64,000 nucleotides of DNA from an uncultured bacterium. Its GTDB lineage: Bacteria > Verrucomicrobiota > Lentisphaeria > Victivallales > UBA1829. Shown here one piece after another: positions 25,558 to 35,041 of the stretch (its first letter is position 1; each line of letters begins with the position of its first letter). Where the stretch lies: positions 34,035 through 98,034 of the forward strand of contig URNX01000006.1 in assembly GCA_900549415.1 (NCBI GenBank), written 5' to 3'. The position numbers and the translations under genes are program-made. The notes under the pieces were generated by a model that worked only from the letters and a program-made list of their open reading frames with translations, had not been told where the DNA came from and did not search any database.

Positions 25558-25573
25558 TGTTTCTCTTGAAACA
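25558..25573. promoter_or_regulatory. Putative operator between GH130 and the LacI-type gene
   Basis: The inverted repeat TGTTTCTCTTGAAACA (6-bp arms, 4-base centre) overlaps the -35 box of the rightward promoter and lies just upstream of the leftward one. A direct repeat of TTGAAAC (25566 and 25576) extends it. It is suited to control of both genes by the LacI-type protein. Confidence 0.5.
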
Positions 25574-25594
25574 TTTTGAAACACGGACTATATT
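25566..25594 (+). promoter_or_regulatory. Promoter of the LacI-type regulator
   Basis: TTGAAA (25566-25571), 17 bp, TATATT (25589-25594), followed by the ribosome binding site AGAGGAGG of the 25618 gene. Confidence 0.65.
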
Positions 25595-25617
25595 TCCCGA
25601 TGAAAAGAGGAGGAAAA

Positions 25618-26547
25618 ATGGCGACTGTGCGGCAGATTGCAAAACTTGCGGATGTTTCGCCCGCAACCGTTTCGCGCGTGCTCAACAATTACGAACATGT
25701 GCGTCCGGACGTTCGCGCACGGGTGATCCGCGCCGCCCGCGAACTCGGCGGGTTCCGAGACAGCCGGAATATCGCCGTGCTTATCGCGTCGGACGCCGCG
25801 TTCTGGTCCTATTCCGGAATCATGCTTTCGGCGCTTCTGGCGGAGCTCAGGAAACGCGGATATCACGAAATCATCGTCACTGAAAACTCCGCGAATCTTC
25901 TGCACGAACATCTTCTGGACGGCGCGATTTCCATGCTTCTCCACGATGGAATCGAACGGGTGTGGGACGAGAAGCAGGCGATTCCGCTGATCTGCATCAA
26001 CGCGTGCCCGCGCCATATCAGCGGAATCTATTCGGTGTTCAGCAACGACCGGCAGGGAGTGTGGCTTGCGCTGGATCATCTGCACGGGCTCGGGCATATC
26101 CGGATTGCCTACCTTGCCAACGAACCGCGCCGGATGCTGGACAACAGCAACAGCGGACGGCGCCTGGAGGCTTACCGGCAGTGGATGGAGGCGCACGGCT
26201 GCCAGCCGGTTGTCGTGCAGACGCTGGAGCAGCTCGACGATGCAATCCGCCGTGAAAAGCTGACGGCTGTTTTTTCGGTCGGCGAGATGAACGGGCTTCT
26301 GACCTGGTCGCACCTCCGGAATGCCGGCTGGCGGATTCCGGAAGAACTTTCGCTGGTCTGTTTCAGGAATCCCTCGATTGTGCTCGAGGGGCTGCCGGAA
26401 CTGACGTCGATTGAACAGAATTATTCCCGGATGGCGTTAAGAGTTGTTGACCAGCTGGAGCGTCTGATTGCGGGGAAGCGGATTGCCGATCTGGAAATCA
26501 GTTACCGTTTCAATCCGGGCGGAACAACCGCTCCGCCGGCGCGGTGA
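25618..26547 (+). CDS. LacI-family transcriptional regulator
   Basis: The product has 309 residues. The start at 25618 follows AGAGGAGG and gives the standard LacI helix-turn-helix (MATVRQIAKLADVSPATVSR then VLNNYEHVRPDVRARV). The hinge and the effector domain follow: 'NIAVLIASDAAFWSYSGIML', 'DRQGVWLALDHLHGLGHIRIA', 'TAVFSVGEMNGLLTWSHLRNAG' and the C-terminal 'LPELTSIEQNYSRMALRVVDQ'. It is divergent from GH130 with an operator-like inverted repeat between them, so it most likely responds to a mannoside-type sugar and represses that gene. It converges head-on with the AraC-type gene, the two stop codons adjoining. Confidence 0.92.
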   Translation: MATVRQIAKLADVSPATVSRVLNNYEHVRPDVRARVIRAARELGGFRDSRNIAVLIASDAAFWSYSGIMLSALLAELRKRGYHEIIVTENSANLLHEHLLDGAISMLLHDGIERVWDEKQAIPLICINACPRHISGIYSVFSNDRQGVWLALDHLHGLGHIRIAYLANEPRRMLDNSNSGRRLEAYRQWMEAHGCQPVVVQTLEQLDDAIRREKLTAVFSVGEMNGLLTWSHLRNAGWRIPEELSLVCFRNPSIVLEGLPELTSIEQNYSRMALRVVDQLERLIAGKRIADLEISYRFNPGGTTAPPAR

Positions 26548-27384
26548 TTACTTCAGATTTTCCTTTATGCGGCTTGCGAGACGGAAGCGGAGCGGAGTTG
26601 TTCCCGTGTATTTTTTGAAAACGCGGAAAAAGAAGATTTCACTCTCGAATCCAGTTTTCCATACGATTTCCTTGATTGCCAGATCGGTTCTTGTAAGGAG
26701 ATATTTTGCGCGGCTGATGCGGCGGAGGCTGATATACTGTTTCGGGGGAATGGCGTAGATTTTGCGGAAGCGTGCGGAAAATTCCGCCCTGCGGAGTCCG
26801 GCCAGTTTTTCCAGCTCGCTGATGCGGATTTCCTGGCCGAGATGTTCATCAATATATTCGAGAATGCGCGGGAAGTTTGCATTTGTTGCGAGCGTTTCCG
26901 GAGCGTTTTTCATACGCTCGATGAACGGGAGAATCAGTTTTGTCAGCTCGTGACGAACCTCTTCTGCTTCATAGATGCTTGAACTGCGGGTAATCAGGTC
27001 ATGAAATTTTCGGAAGAGTGCAAAATCTTCCGCCGCATTGACGGGTATGGCTGCCGGGCGGATGAAACGGGAGAGCTTTTCCAGTTTTGAGGAGTGAAAA
27101 TGAATCCAGCCGTGATCCGACGGTTCGATTCCCTCGAACCGGAATGGAATGACCGGGGGAATGATGTAGCGAAAGCCCGGAACGATCGGATAGACTTCCG
27201 CGGAATACAAAAGATTGAATTTCCCCCGTGTCGGGAAATACAGACGGAAATGGGCGTCTCCGGAAAACATTCGTCCGCCTTCCCATTCGATTCTGTTCTG
27301 AGTTGAACCTGTTGTTACGTAGTTCAGGTCAAGAGTGCCGCAGAAACTGCTCCATTCATTTTTCAGCTGCCCGTACTTATCCAT
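26548..27384 (-). CDS. AraC-family transcriptional regulator
   Basis: The product has 278 residues. The start at 27384 (MDKYGQLKNEW) has CCGGAG upstream. The N-terminal half is a cupin-like effector domain ('HFRLYFPTRGKFNLLY', 'YIIPPVIPFRFEG', 'HGWIHFHS'). The C-terminal half carries two AraC helix-turn-helix motifs ('EIRISELEKLAGLRRAEFSARFR' written in part as LEKLAGLRRAEFSARFRKIY, and 'LAIKEIVWKTGFESEIFFFR' followed by FKKYTGTTPLRFR). It is divergent from the pseudopilin-glycosidase operon, and its promoter overlaps that operon's promoter, so it is the probable activator of the polysaccharide-degrading genes to its right. Confidence 0.92.
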   Translation of the reverse strand: MDKYGQLKNEWSSFCGTLDLNYVTTGSTQNRIEWEGGRMFSGDAHFRLYFPTRGKFNLLYSAEVYPIVPGFRYIIPPVIPFRFEGIEPSDHGWIHFHSSKLEKLSRFIRPAAIPVNAAEDFALFRKFHDLITRSSSIYEAEEVRHELTKLILPFIERMKNAPETLATNANFPRILEYIDEHLGQEIRISELEKLAGLRRAEFSARFRKIYAIPPKQYISLRRISRAKYLLTRTDLAIKEIVWKTGFESEIFFFRVFKKYTGTTPLRFRLASRIKENLK

Positions 27385-27425
27385 GATAAAATCTCCGGAA
27401 AAAGACAATTTGTTTAGTTGTTTTT

Positions 27426-27466
27426 ACAATAACACCATTGACGAAACAATGCAAATGTGGTATAAT
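27426..27466. promoter_or_regulatory. Overlapping divergent promoters of the AraC gene and the pseudopilin operon
   Basis: Rightward: TTGACG (27438-27443), 17 bp, TATAAT (27461-27466), nearly consensus. Leftward: TTGCAT (27454-27449), 17 bp, TATTGT (27431-27426). The two share the same 40 bp, so binding of polymerase at one should exclude the other. Confidence 0.7.
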
Positions 27467-27523
27467 AAATACAAGAAAAAAATCAGGAAGAACAGAAAAA
27501 ACAAAAAAGGAAGGTATGCAATT

Positions 27524-28309
27524 ATGAAAACACATTGGTTCACCAAGTTTCCCCCATCACGTATGCGCAAATCCATGAGATTCTCCCTTATAGAGCTGCT
27601 TGTGGTAGTTGCGATTATAGCAATCCTTGCGGGCATGCTTTTGCCTGCACTGAATGCGGCGCGGTCGAAGGCGCATCAGATTTCGTGCCTGAACAACTGC
27701 AAGAGCATTGCGCTTGCCATGAACGGTTATGCGGATTCCAATGACGACTGGATTCCGCCGGCGGCAATTGACGCAAGCGATTATTCCACTTACTGGCCGT
27801 TCCGCCTGGAGCCGTATGGACTGGGCGTGAAAAAAAAGGTGGAAGACCAGAAAAAATATACCGCATCACAGCTTCGCTGTCCGGGAAATCCGGTTCATAA
27901 TACAACCAGCAGCATCGGCGAATATGCGGTGAATGTGTGGGTCAGCGGAAACCCGAACGGAGGTCAGATGATTCACCGCAGGCTGGTTTTCAAGTCTCCA
28001 TCACGCACAATTTTTGCAGGAGATTCCGACAGCTGCGCTTCAATTATTTATATCGGGCAGTCCAGATTCCGTCATGGTGCACCGGATGACGGGAGCGGGA
28101 CCAGAACCTCTTTGACGCCGGTTCCGTATCCGGCCGGGCTGGCGAACTACGCTTTTATCGACGGACATGCGGCGGGGATGAGACTGAAGGATTTCATGCA
28201 GTGGGGGCCGCTCAATGCCGGTTATGATCCGCTGCGCGGAACGTGTCCGGGGCTTGGAAACGTTGATTTTGAAAAACTTCCCGGTTTCAAAATGATAAAC
28301 TGGCAATAA
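27524..28309 (+). CDS. Type II secretion-type pseudopilin (prepilin N-terminal methylation motif, H-X9-DG)
   Basis: The product has 261 residues. The start at 27524 has AAAAGGAAGG upstream. A short basic leader ends in KSMR, followed by the pseudopilin helix FSLIELLVVVAIIAILAG, then MLLPALNAARSKAHQISC. The residue before the cleavage point is Arg, not the usual Gly. The globular part has 'CLNNCKSIALAMNGYADSND' and a C-terminal 'FRHGAPDDG ... YAFIDGHAAGM' region matching the H-X9-DG-type domain. Lentisphaerota and Planctomycetes carry very many such proteins, often beside glycoside hydrolase genes. It heads an operon with two large glycosidases and may help display or export them; this role is inferred from location. 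Confidence 0.88.
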   Translation: MKTHWFTKFPPSRMRKSMRFSLIELLVVVAIIAILAGMLLPALNAARSKAHQISCLNNCKSIALAMNGYADSNDDWIPPAAIDASDYSTYWPFRLEPYGLGVKKKVEDQKKYTASQLRCPGNPVHNTTSSIGEYAVNVWVSGNPNGGQMIHRRLVFKSPSRTIFAGDSDSCASIIYIGQSRFRHGAPDDGSGTRTSLTPVPYPAGLANYAFIDGHAAGMRLKDFMQWGPLNAGYDPLRGTCPGLGNVDFEKLPGFKMINWQ

Positions 28310-28324
28310 AAAAAAGGAAAAAAA

Positions 28325-31300
28325 ATGAGCACAACACGACATTTTTGGCGGATTTTGTCCGCCGCACTGCTGGTTCCGTTTTTTGCGGAAGCTATCGACG
28401 AGGACACTCTTACGCGGGATTATGCGTTTGAGAATCCCGGGAACACATGGAACGTGAAACATGCGAAAGTCGACCGTATTGAAGCGTTTGAGGGCCTGGC
28501 GGATACGTTTTTTTACTTGAACGGAACGTATCCGGAACGTCTGGAACAGAAACAAATCAAGGTAAAACCGGAAACATGGTATGTGGTGAATTATGTTTAC
28601 CGCTCGGAACGGATGCTCTGGTTTTCCGGCGAGGTTAAGGCTTCCGCGGACGGAAAGGTGCTCGGACGTGGAACCGCGTATGATGCGCCGGCGTGGCGGC
28701 GGGGTAAATTCTTTTTCTATTCGGGGAAATACGATTCTGCAGATCTCTGTCTGAATATACACACGGAGAAGGCCGCGTGGCAGATCGGCCGGATAGTGAT
28801 CCGTCCGATGAGCCGGGCGGAGTATGAAAACTGCGGCATGATGAGCGATTCCGGTTTTGAGCAGGTTCCGGACGGCGTCATGCGTTCTCCGGATCTGCAC
28901 TGGAGTGTAAAAGTCGTTTCGGAAAATCCGTTTTCCGGAAAGAAGTGCGCCCGTTTCGATTTTCCGGAAAACGCAAAAGGTATGGTTTATTTTTCCGCCG
29001 GACAGTTTTTCATGCGTCCGGGTGACATCCTTTCCGGTTCGATAAAAGTGAGGGCGCAGCGTCCAGTGAAGATTCATATTACGATGCTGAATTTTGCGGG
29101 AGAAACCCGTGTGCCGGCCAGAACCGTTACGGCGGACGTCGGCACGGGCTGGAGCGAAGTCCCGTTCGAGTTCCGTCCGGTGCCGGTGAAAAATGAAACG
29201 GGCGGCAGCGGCTCCTGTTTTCTCTTCTTCCACTTTACGCCGAAAGACGCGCCGAATACAGTCTGGTTTGATGATCTGGAGTTTTCCGTTCAGAGAGCGG
29301 AAAACAAACCGGCGAAGAGCGGAAAGGTGATTGCGGTCAACCCTTCCTTTGAAGTCGGTCTGGACGGTTGGGAAACTCAATTCGACGAAACGGTTGAAGA
29401 GTATGGAAATGTGCGCAACCGCATGAGTGTTGATACGGACGCCGTGGTCGGACGCTATTCGCTGAAGGTCGTTAAGCCGCTGACTCCGCCGGAAAAGCGG
29501 AAATTTACAAAGACCCTGATCAGGGCGCTTCCTTTTCACCTGCCTCTGAACAGGGATTTCACGATCTCTTTCTGGGCAAAGTCGAACCGTCCGACGACTC
29601 TTTCCGTGGGGCTTCCTTATACGGGTATTGGCAATTTCACGCTTTCATCTGAATGGAAGCGTTATACCGCTCAATTCAAAGCCATGCGGGGATTGCATAC
29701 GGCAGGGACTGAAACGGAGCTCCGGATACTTTCCGCAAACGACGGTGCGACGGTTTGGCTTGACGGCGTTCAGATTGAACCGGGGAAAAACGCAACGGCA
29801 TTCCAGCCTGATGCAGCTTATGAAGCGGGAACCGTTATTCCGGACCGGACATTCAAACTTGTGAAATTCGGCGAGACATTTCCTCTGCGTGTTTATGCGG
29901 CATCCTACACCGATGCGCCGAAGGGGAAAACGGTACGAGTCACCGTTTCCGACTTTTTCAACAGAACTGTTTTTCAGAAAGACTTCCCGTTCACCGTGAA
30001 CGGGAAGGATACGCAGACGTTTGATTTCAATTTAAAGGGGGAGAAGCCGGGAGACTTTCACGCGCGTGCCGAAATTCTGGATGCGGACGGAAAAGTCCTT
30101 GCAGGCGGAGATTCCGCTTTTGCGGTTCTGAAGGCTCCTCCGGAAATTCCGCTTGAAAAATCATTGATCGGTATGAATGAAGATTTTGCGACATACCGTT
30201 CGGGGGTTCCGGCATATCTTATGCAGGGAAACAATAATTTTACGGACAGTCTTGCCGCGCTTCGGCTGATGGGTGTGCGGCATATCCGCACTTGGGCTCC
30301 AGGCAACTGGGCGTCTCAGGAACCGGAAAAAGGGAAATACCGCTTTCTCTGGAAGGATTATCTGACACAGCTTAAAAAGAATGGATTTGGTACGCATGTT
30401 GTTTTTCTGAACGGTCCGAAACCTGTGTGGAGTCAGAGCAAAACGGGTTATCTGAACCCGGAACGCCGCCCGATCAAGTTTATTCCGCGTCTTGACGATA
30501 CGCTGCGTTTTGCGGAAGCGTATGCGAAACATTACCGCGGACTTGTCGACTCTTTCGGCTGGATGAATGAGACGGAGGATTTCCCCCCGGAGAATTATGT
30601 TGAATTCGCAAAACATCTGCATCCGCTGTTCCGCAAATTTATGCCGGGAACGAAATTTTCGGGAGCGAGCTACCCGATGCATTGTCTGCCGCTTCCTGGA
30701 CCGGACAACAGCTGGATTGCGGATGTGATCCGTGCCGGTTTTGCTTCCTGCACCGATGTGATGATTATTCACCGTTATGACAGCGGACAAGCGCATTCTA
30801 TTGCGCATCTCAACAGGATGCCGTTTGAAAATCTGCCTGTCGACAAATGGGGGCCGATTCCGGATATGCTGGAACTTCAGATCAAAAAATTCCGCAAGGA
30901 GCAGGGTGTTCATGAAATCTGGGATGATGAAAGCGGATTTATGTTCAACCGCTCTTCTTCGTGGGGACGCAGCAGCGCCTATGAAAGCGATCTGTTCGGA
31001 TGGTATACAAACCGGGTCGCAACAGCCCGCATGGTGCGTTTCTGGATTGCAAAAGCCGGAGCCGGAGTAACCAGACAGTACAATTTTACGTTTTTGGGAC
31101 AGCTTTTCGGCGGACCGGGGCAGCTGATGCACTTTGACTCGGATTTGACGCCTTTGCCTTCCGTCCCGGCGATGTCGCAGCTTGCACGGGTGCTTGACGG
31201 TTCGATGTTTCATTCCAAATTCAAACTCGGGCGTGATACACTGGTCTATCTTTTCAAGATGTTCAACGGGAAAACTGCGGCGGTTTACTGGAACTGGAAT

Positions 31301-32335
31301 CTTGAGAACGCGCAGGACGGAACTTTCACTATTCCCGAAACGGCCCGCGTGCTTGCAGCGTATGACATTATGGGAGGCGAACTCCCGCTTGGAAAAAACG
31401 TTTTTCCGCTTCAGGATTGCCCGGTCTATCTGATTTCGGAGCAGTCGCCTGAAGAGTTTGCCGCCCAGCTCCGGAAAGCGAAAGCGGTTGCCATTCCATT
31501 TACCCCGTTTATTCAGCTTGGCAATGCGGACGGGCATTGTGCTTTGATCGCCTCTGTTCAGAGCAACAGCGATCAGGTCTTGAATGCTGTCCGCCTGAAT
31601 GTCCGCTCCGAAGGCGCGGCTGCACTTGTGGCGGAAAAAACAGTTTCCGTTCCGGGAATGAACCTGCAGAAGACCATATTCCCGCTCGCGGAAACGGGGA
31701 AAGGAAATGCTGCGCTGTCTCTCTGTGCGCAATATGGCGGACGCATCTACTCCGCTGTTCATCAGGAGAATATCGCTGTTCTGAACCGGGCGGAATCGCC
31801 GGTTATTTTGCTGAAAAAGGATGGCGTGGAGGCGGATCTTTCCGGATACTGGACTCCGGATTCACTGAATTTTAATCTGAAAGTCAAGGATTCCACACCG
31901 CATGCCGCTTCGGCAGAAGAGTTCATTTGGGATGGAGATTCTGTGGAATTCTATTTGGATTTTGCCCCGGAAGATGTCAATATGGGGAATCCCCGTTATC
32001 ATCGCCGGGCAATCCGCATCAACATTGTCCGGGGAAATCCTGTCAGAATGGAATATTTTGTTGACGGAGCCAAGACGGATGCCGCATCTTTTCCGGATTT
32101 TGATCCCGGAAAGGTGAAAGCCGTCTGTACCGGCAACAAGGACGGCTATGAGATCGCTCTGACCATTCCCGTGAAGTGTACTCTTGCGGAAAATATGGCT
32201 TTGGGATTCAATTTGAACGTGCTGGACGCGTTCCCGTCAAAAAATCCGAAGAAGTATGAAGTTCGGAGTCTTTCCATGCAGCAGAAGGCCTGTTGGAACG
32301 ATATCCGGAACTTTGGAAAACTGATTTTAAAATAA
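28325..32335 (+). CDS. Very large secreted glycoside hydrolase (clan A-like core, carbohydrate-binding modules)
   Basis: The product has 1336 residues, 15 bases after the pseudopilin gene. A signal peptide (FWRILSAALLVPFFAEA) comes first. Residues to about 330 and 340-500 look like beta-sandwich carbohydrate-binding modules ('NPSFEVGLDGWETQFDE' and 'LDGVQIEPGKNATAFQPDA' are typical of CBM4/9-like modules). A (beta/alpha)8 hydrolase core follows, with candidate acid/base Glu749 in FGWMNETED and nucleophile Glu869 in EIWDDESGF, 120 residues apart as in clan GH-A. The last 180 residues ('SAEEFIWDGDSVEFYLDF') resemble CBM9/DOMON-type sugar-binding domains. I cannot name the GH family. It probably cleaves a plant or host polysaccharide in concert with the GH78 enzyme next door. 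Confidence 0.8.
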   Translation: MSTTRHFWRILSAALLVPFFAEAIDEDTLTRDYAFENPGNTWNVKHAKVDRIEAFEGLADTFFYLNGTYPERLEQKQIKVKPETWYVVNYVYRSERMLWFSGEVKASADGKVLGRGTAYDAPAWRRGKFFFYSGKYDSADLCLNIHTEKAAWQIGRIVIRPMSRAEYENCGMMSDSGFEQVPDGVMRSPDLHWSVKVVSENPFSGKKCARFDFPENAKGMVYFSAGQFFMRPGDILSGSIKVRAQRPVKIHITMLNFAGETRVPARTVTADVGTGWSEVPFEFRPVPVKNETGGSGSCFLFFHFTPKDAPNTVWFDDLEFSVQRAENKPAKSGKVIAVNPSFEVGLDGWETQFDETVEEYGNVRNRMSVDTDAVVGRYSLKVVKPLTPPEKRKFTKTLIRALPFHLPLNRDFTISFWAKSNRPTTLSVGLPYTGIGNFTLSSEWKRYTAQFKAMRGLHTAGTETELRILSANDGATVWLDGVQIEPGKNATAFQPDAAYEAGTVIPDRTFKLVKFGETFPLRVYAASYTDAPKGKTVRVTVSDFFNRTVFQKDFPFTVNGKDTQTFDFNLKGEKPGDFHARAEILDADGKVLAGGDSAFAVLKAPPEIPLEKSLIGMNEDFATYRSGVPAYLMQGNNNFTDSLAALRLMGVRHIRTWAPGNWASQEPEKGKYRFLWKDYLTQLKKNGFGTHVVFLNGPKPVWSQSKTGYLNPERRPIKFIPRLDDTLRFAEAYAKHYRGLVDSFGWMNETEDFPPENYVEFAKHLHPLFRKFMPGTKFSGASYPMHCLPLPGPDNSWIADVIRAGFASCTDVMIIHRYDSGQAHSIAHLNRMPFENLPVDKWGPIPDMLELQIKKFRKEQGVHEIWDDESGFMFNRSSSWGRSSAYESDLFGWYTNRVATARMVRFWIAKAGAGVTRQYNFTFLGQLFGGPGQLMHFDSDLTPLPSVPAMSQLARVLDGSMFHSKFKLGRDTLVYLFKMFNGKTAAVYWNWNLENAQDGTFTIPETARVLAAYDIMGGELPLGKNVFPLQDCPVYLISEQSPEEFAAQLRKAKAVAIPFTPFIQLGNADGHCALIASVQSNSDQVLNAVRLNVRSEGAAALVAEKTVSVPGMNLQKTIFPLAETGKGNAALSLCAQYGGRIYSAVHQENIAVLNRAESPVILLKKDGVEADLSGYWTPDSLNFNLKVKDSTPHAASAEEFIWDGDSVEFYLDFAPEDVNMGNPRYHRRAIRINIVRGNPVRMEYFVDGAKTDAASFPDFDPGKVKAVCTGNKDGYEIALTIPVKCTLAENMALGFNLNVLDAFPSKNPKKYEVRSLSMQQKACWNDIRNFGKLILK

Positions 32336-32349
32336 GAGAAATAAACGCC

Positions 32350-34800
32350 ATGAGTAATGCAATTTACGAACTCCGCTGCGAGCACCTGGCGGCTCCGCTC
32401 GGAATTGATGCGCCGTATCCGCGTTTTTCCTGGAAGGTGAAGACGGTTCCGCTGGCGTGCCGCATCCAGTGCGGAGAGTGGGATTCCGGAGAATTCGCTC
32501 CGGGAAATATGCCCGTTGCCTATGACGGAACTCCTTTGCTTCCGCAGAAAAAATACTCATGGCGTGTTGCCGTCCGCACGGAAAAAGGCTGGGAGCGGAG
32601 CGAAGAGGCGCAGTTTGAGACGGGGTTTTTCTCCGTTGCCGGATGGAACGCCGGATGGGTTGCATACGACTGGCCGCATATTCCGCCGGAGCGGCGGACT
32701 CTGAATTATCTTCGCTGCGAGTTCTCCATTCCTGAAAAGCCGATTGCGCGTGCCCGGCTCTATGTCGCTTCAACGAACGGTTTTTCGGGAAACGACACGC
32801 TCCGCATGAATCTGTATCATCCGCGGTTGAACGGCCGGAAGGTCGGAGAGGATTTCATGAATCCGGGACAGATCGCTCCGGGATGCGCTCTTTACCGCAC
32901 GTGGGATATTCTGCCGATGCTCCGGAAAGGAGAAAATGCGTTCGGAGTTGCGTTTGCTTCAAACAGAATTTCATTTGAAATTTTTCTGGAGTTCGCGGAC
33001 GGTTCCAGCCAGCGGGTACTTTCCGGTCCAGGATGTCTCCTTTTGAAAAACGGCGGTCCGCTGAGCCGTCTCTGGCGTCCGGAAATCTACGAATTCGGAG
33101 GAAAAGGGGAAATCTATGATGCCCGAGCGGAGCTTCACGGCTGGGATTCTCCCGGTTTTCATGCGGAAAACTGGAGGGAGATCCAGTATAACGGGTATGC
33201 TCCGGAGAAGCTTTCCGCTCAAATGCAGTCCGTGAAGGTCTTTGAAGAACTTTCCCCTGTGGAGTTCCGGAGAACGGCGGACGGCACGGTCGTTGCGGAT
33301 TTCGGGCGGAATTTGAATGGACATGAGCGCATCCGTTTCCGCGGGGGAAAACGCGGCGATGCTGTGCGGATCCGCTTTGCAGAACGGCTTTTTCCGGATG
33401 GAACGCCGGATTTTTCCACAACTCTTTCCGCGCAGGGAATGCTGAGCGTTCATGAGGATCTCTACATCAAGCGCGGGAGCGGGGATGAATGGTATGAACC
33501 GGAATTTGCCAATCACGGATTCCGCTATATGGAAATCGCGAATGCTCCGGAGCCGTTCAGCGCGGGCGATGTGACCGCCCGCGCGGTCTGTTCGGAGGTC
33601 GGGAAAACGTTGGATTTCAAAACATCCGCTCCTCTGCTCATGCATCTGTTTCATCTGGCGGAAAACTCATTCCGTTCGAATCTGATGTCGGTTTGCACGG
33701 ATTGTCCGAGCCGGGAACGGCAGGGGTGGCCGGCGGACGCCGCCTCAATTTCAGACGCGCTGAATCTGTTTTTCAACATGGAGCTTTTTATGGAAAAATG
33801 GATGCGCGACATGGCGGACAGCCAGTTCCCGGATGGTTCGATCCCTTATATCGTTCCCGCTCCGGATGTCCTCTGCGCTCCTGATATTCCGTGGATAACC
33901 GGGTTTCTGCAGGTTGCTTTCGACACTTGGAGGGCGAACGGCGATCCGGCGCTTTTGCAGACGGTATTTCCCGCTTTTTCGCGCTGGTGCGGTTTTCTGG
34001 AACGCGCTGCCGGACCGGACGGGCTTTCGCGCGGACATATTCTTTACAATGATCATACCGGTTTGCAGAGCGCATCGCCGGAGTTTCTGGAAAATATCTT
34101 TGCGCTGCGTTCGTTCCAGCTGCAGCGGGAGTTCGCGGAGATTCTCGGAGAAAAGGAGGAGACGCGGCGCATGGAGACTGCCTGCGAAAGAAAGAACGCC
34201 GCGCTTCAAAAACTCAAACGTCCGGACGGTCTTTACGGAAACGGAAGCATTGCCGAAACGGTTCTTGCTCTTGCATACGGTGTTTCGGATTCGGCGGAGA
34301 TGCGGGATTTTGTTCTGAATCATTTGAATGAACGGGAGTGTGTGCCGACCGGCTATCTGGCGACGCGTCCGCTGATGGAACTGCTGACGGCGTGGAATGC
34401 GCATGAAACCGCATGGAAGCTGATCCGCAGTCCGCGTCCGCGGACTTGGCGGAATTGGGTGGAGAACGGGTTGACGACGGCTCCGGAATGGTGGGATTTT
34501 TCGCGGGGGACGCTGAATCATGCCGCGCTTGCGGGGCCGATGGCGTCATGGCTGATCCGCGGGCTCGGCGGACTCGAAACGTTGGAACCGGGCGGAAGAA
34601 AATTCCGTCTTGCCCCGTTTGTTCCGGATGAGGTTGCAGATTTGTCGATCGCGCTTTCAACTCCGCGCGGAGTTCTCCGCTGGGGATGGCGGACTGCATG
34701 CGGTAAACGCGTTTTTGATTTATCCGTTCCTTACGGATGCACAGTCGAATGGAGAGGCAGAGAGCTCAAGGAGGGCGCGTATTCGATGGAGCAGATATAA
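32350..34800 (+). CDS. Alpha-L-rhamnosidase (GH78)
   Basis: The product has 816 residues. The start at 32350 is 14 bases after the preceding stop, with only a weak AAGAGA site. It has no signal peptide. Family order: N-terminal beta-sandwich ('YELRCEHLAAPLGIDAPYPR', 'KKYSWRVAVRTEKGW'), a Bac_rhamnosid-like domain ('YLRCEFSIPEKPIARARLYV', 'ADFGRNLNGHERIRFRGGK'), then the (alpha/alpha)6 barrel with DCPSRERQGWPADA from residue 451. In most GH78 enzymes this reads DCPQRDERLGWTGDA, so the motif is shortened but the Asp and Glu remain. It ends with the C-terminal sandwich. It probably removes terminal rhamnose from oligosaccharides. Last gene of the AraC-controlled operon. Confidence 0.88.
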   Translation: MSNAIYELRCEHLAAPLGIDAPYPRFSWKVKTVPLACRIQCGEWDSGEFAPGNMPVAYDGTPLLPQKKYSWRVAVRTEKGWERSEEAQFETGFFSVAGWNAGWVAYDWPHIPPERRTLNYLRCEFSIPEKPIARARLYVASTNGFSGNDTLRMNLYHPRLNGRKVGEDFMNPGQIAPGCALYRTWDILPMLRKGENAFGVAFASNRISFEIFLEFADGSSQRVLSGPGCLLLKNGGPLSRLWRPEIYEFGGKGEIYDARAELHGWDSPGFHAENWREIQYNGYAPEKLSAQMQSVKVFEELSPVEFRRTADGTVVADFGRNLNGHERIRFRGGKRGDAVRIRFAERLFPDGTPDFSTTLSAQGMLSVHEDLYIKRGSGDEWYEPEFANHGFRYMEIANAPEPFSAGDVTARAVCSEVGKTLDFKTSAPLLMHLFHLAENSFRSNLMSVCTDCPSRERQGWPADAASISDALNLFFNMELFMEKWMRDMADSQFPDGSIPYIVPAPDVLCAPDIPWITGFLQVAFDTWRANGDPALLQTVFPAFSRWCGFLERAAGPDGLSRGHILYNDHTGLQSASPEFLENIFALRSFQLQREFAEILGEKEETRRMETACERKNAALQKLKRPDGLYGNGSIAETVLALAYGVSDSAEMRDFVLNHLNERECVPTGYLATRPLMELLTAWNAHETAWKLIRSPRPRTWRNWVENGLTTAPEWWDFSRGTLNHAALAGPMASWLIRGLGGLETLEPGGRKFRLAPFVPDEVADLSIALSTPRGVLRWGWRTACGKRVFDLSVPYGCTVEWRGRELKEGAYSMEQI

Positions 34801-34839
34801 AAAAACTGCCGATATAAATCCGAAAACTCATACCGGCAG
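34799..34839 (-). terminator. Terminator of the MATE-MerR operon
   Basis: CGGCAG/CTGCCG stem (34834-34839 with 34806-34811, 22-base loop) followed on the minus strand by seven T. About 200 bases lie between it and the merR-type stop; that stretch holds a further small inverted repeat (GGTGAT/ATCACC, 34867-34883) and no gene. Confidence 0.5.
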
Positions 34840-35041
34840 AAAAAAAGGGTCAATTTCCATTAGCGGGTGATTCATCATCACCTGTCATGTCCATTAATAT
34901 ACTCGGCTTTTGTGTTTTTTCAAGCGATATATGAAGAAAAATTGCAAAAAAATGAATTTTATCAACGGTTTGAGCGCAAAGATCTCTCTTGATTTCTTTG
35001 GGATAGGTGTATTGCGCATGCCGGCTGGTGGTTGCGGAAGA

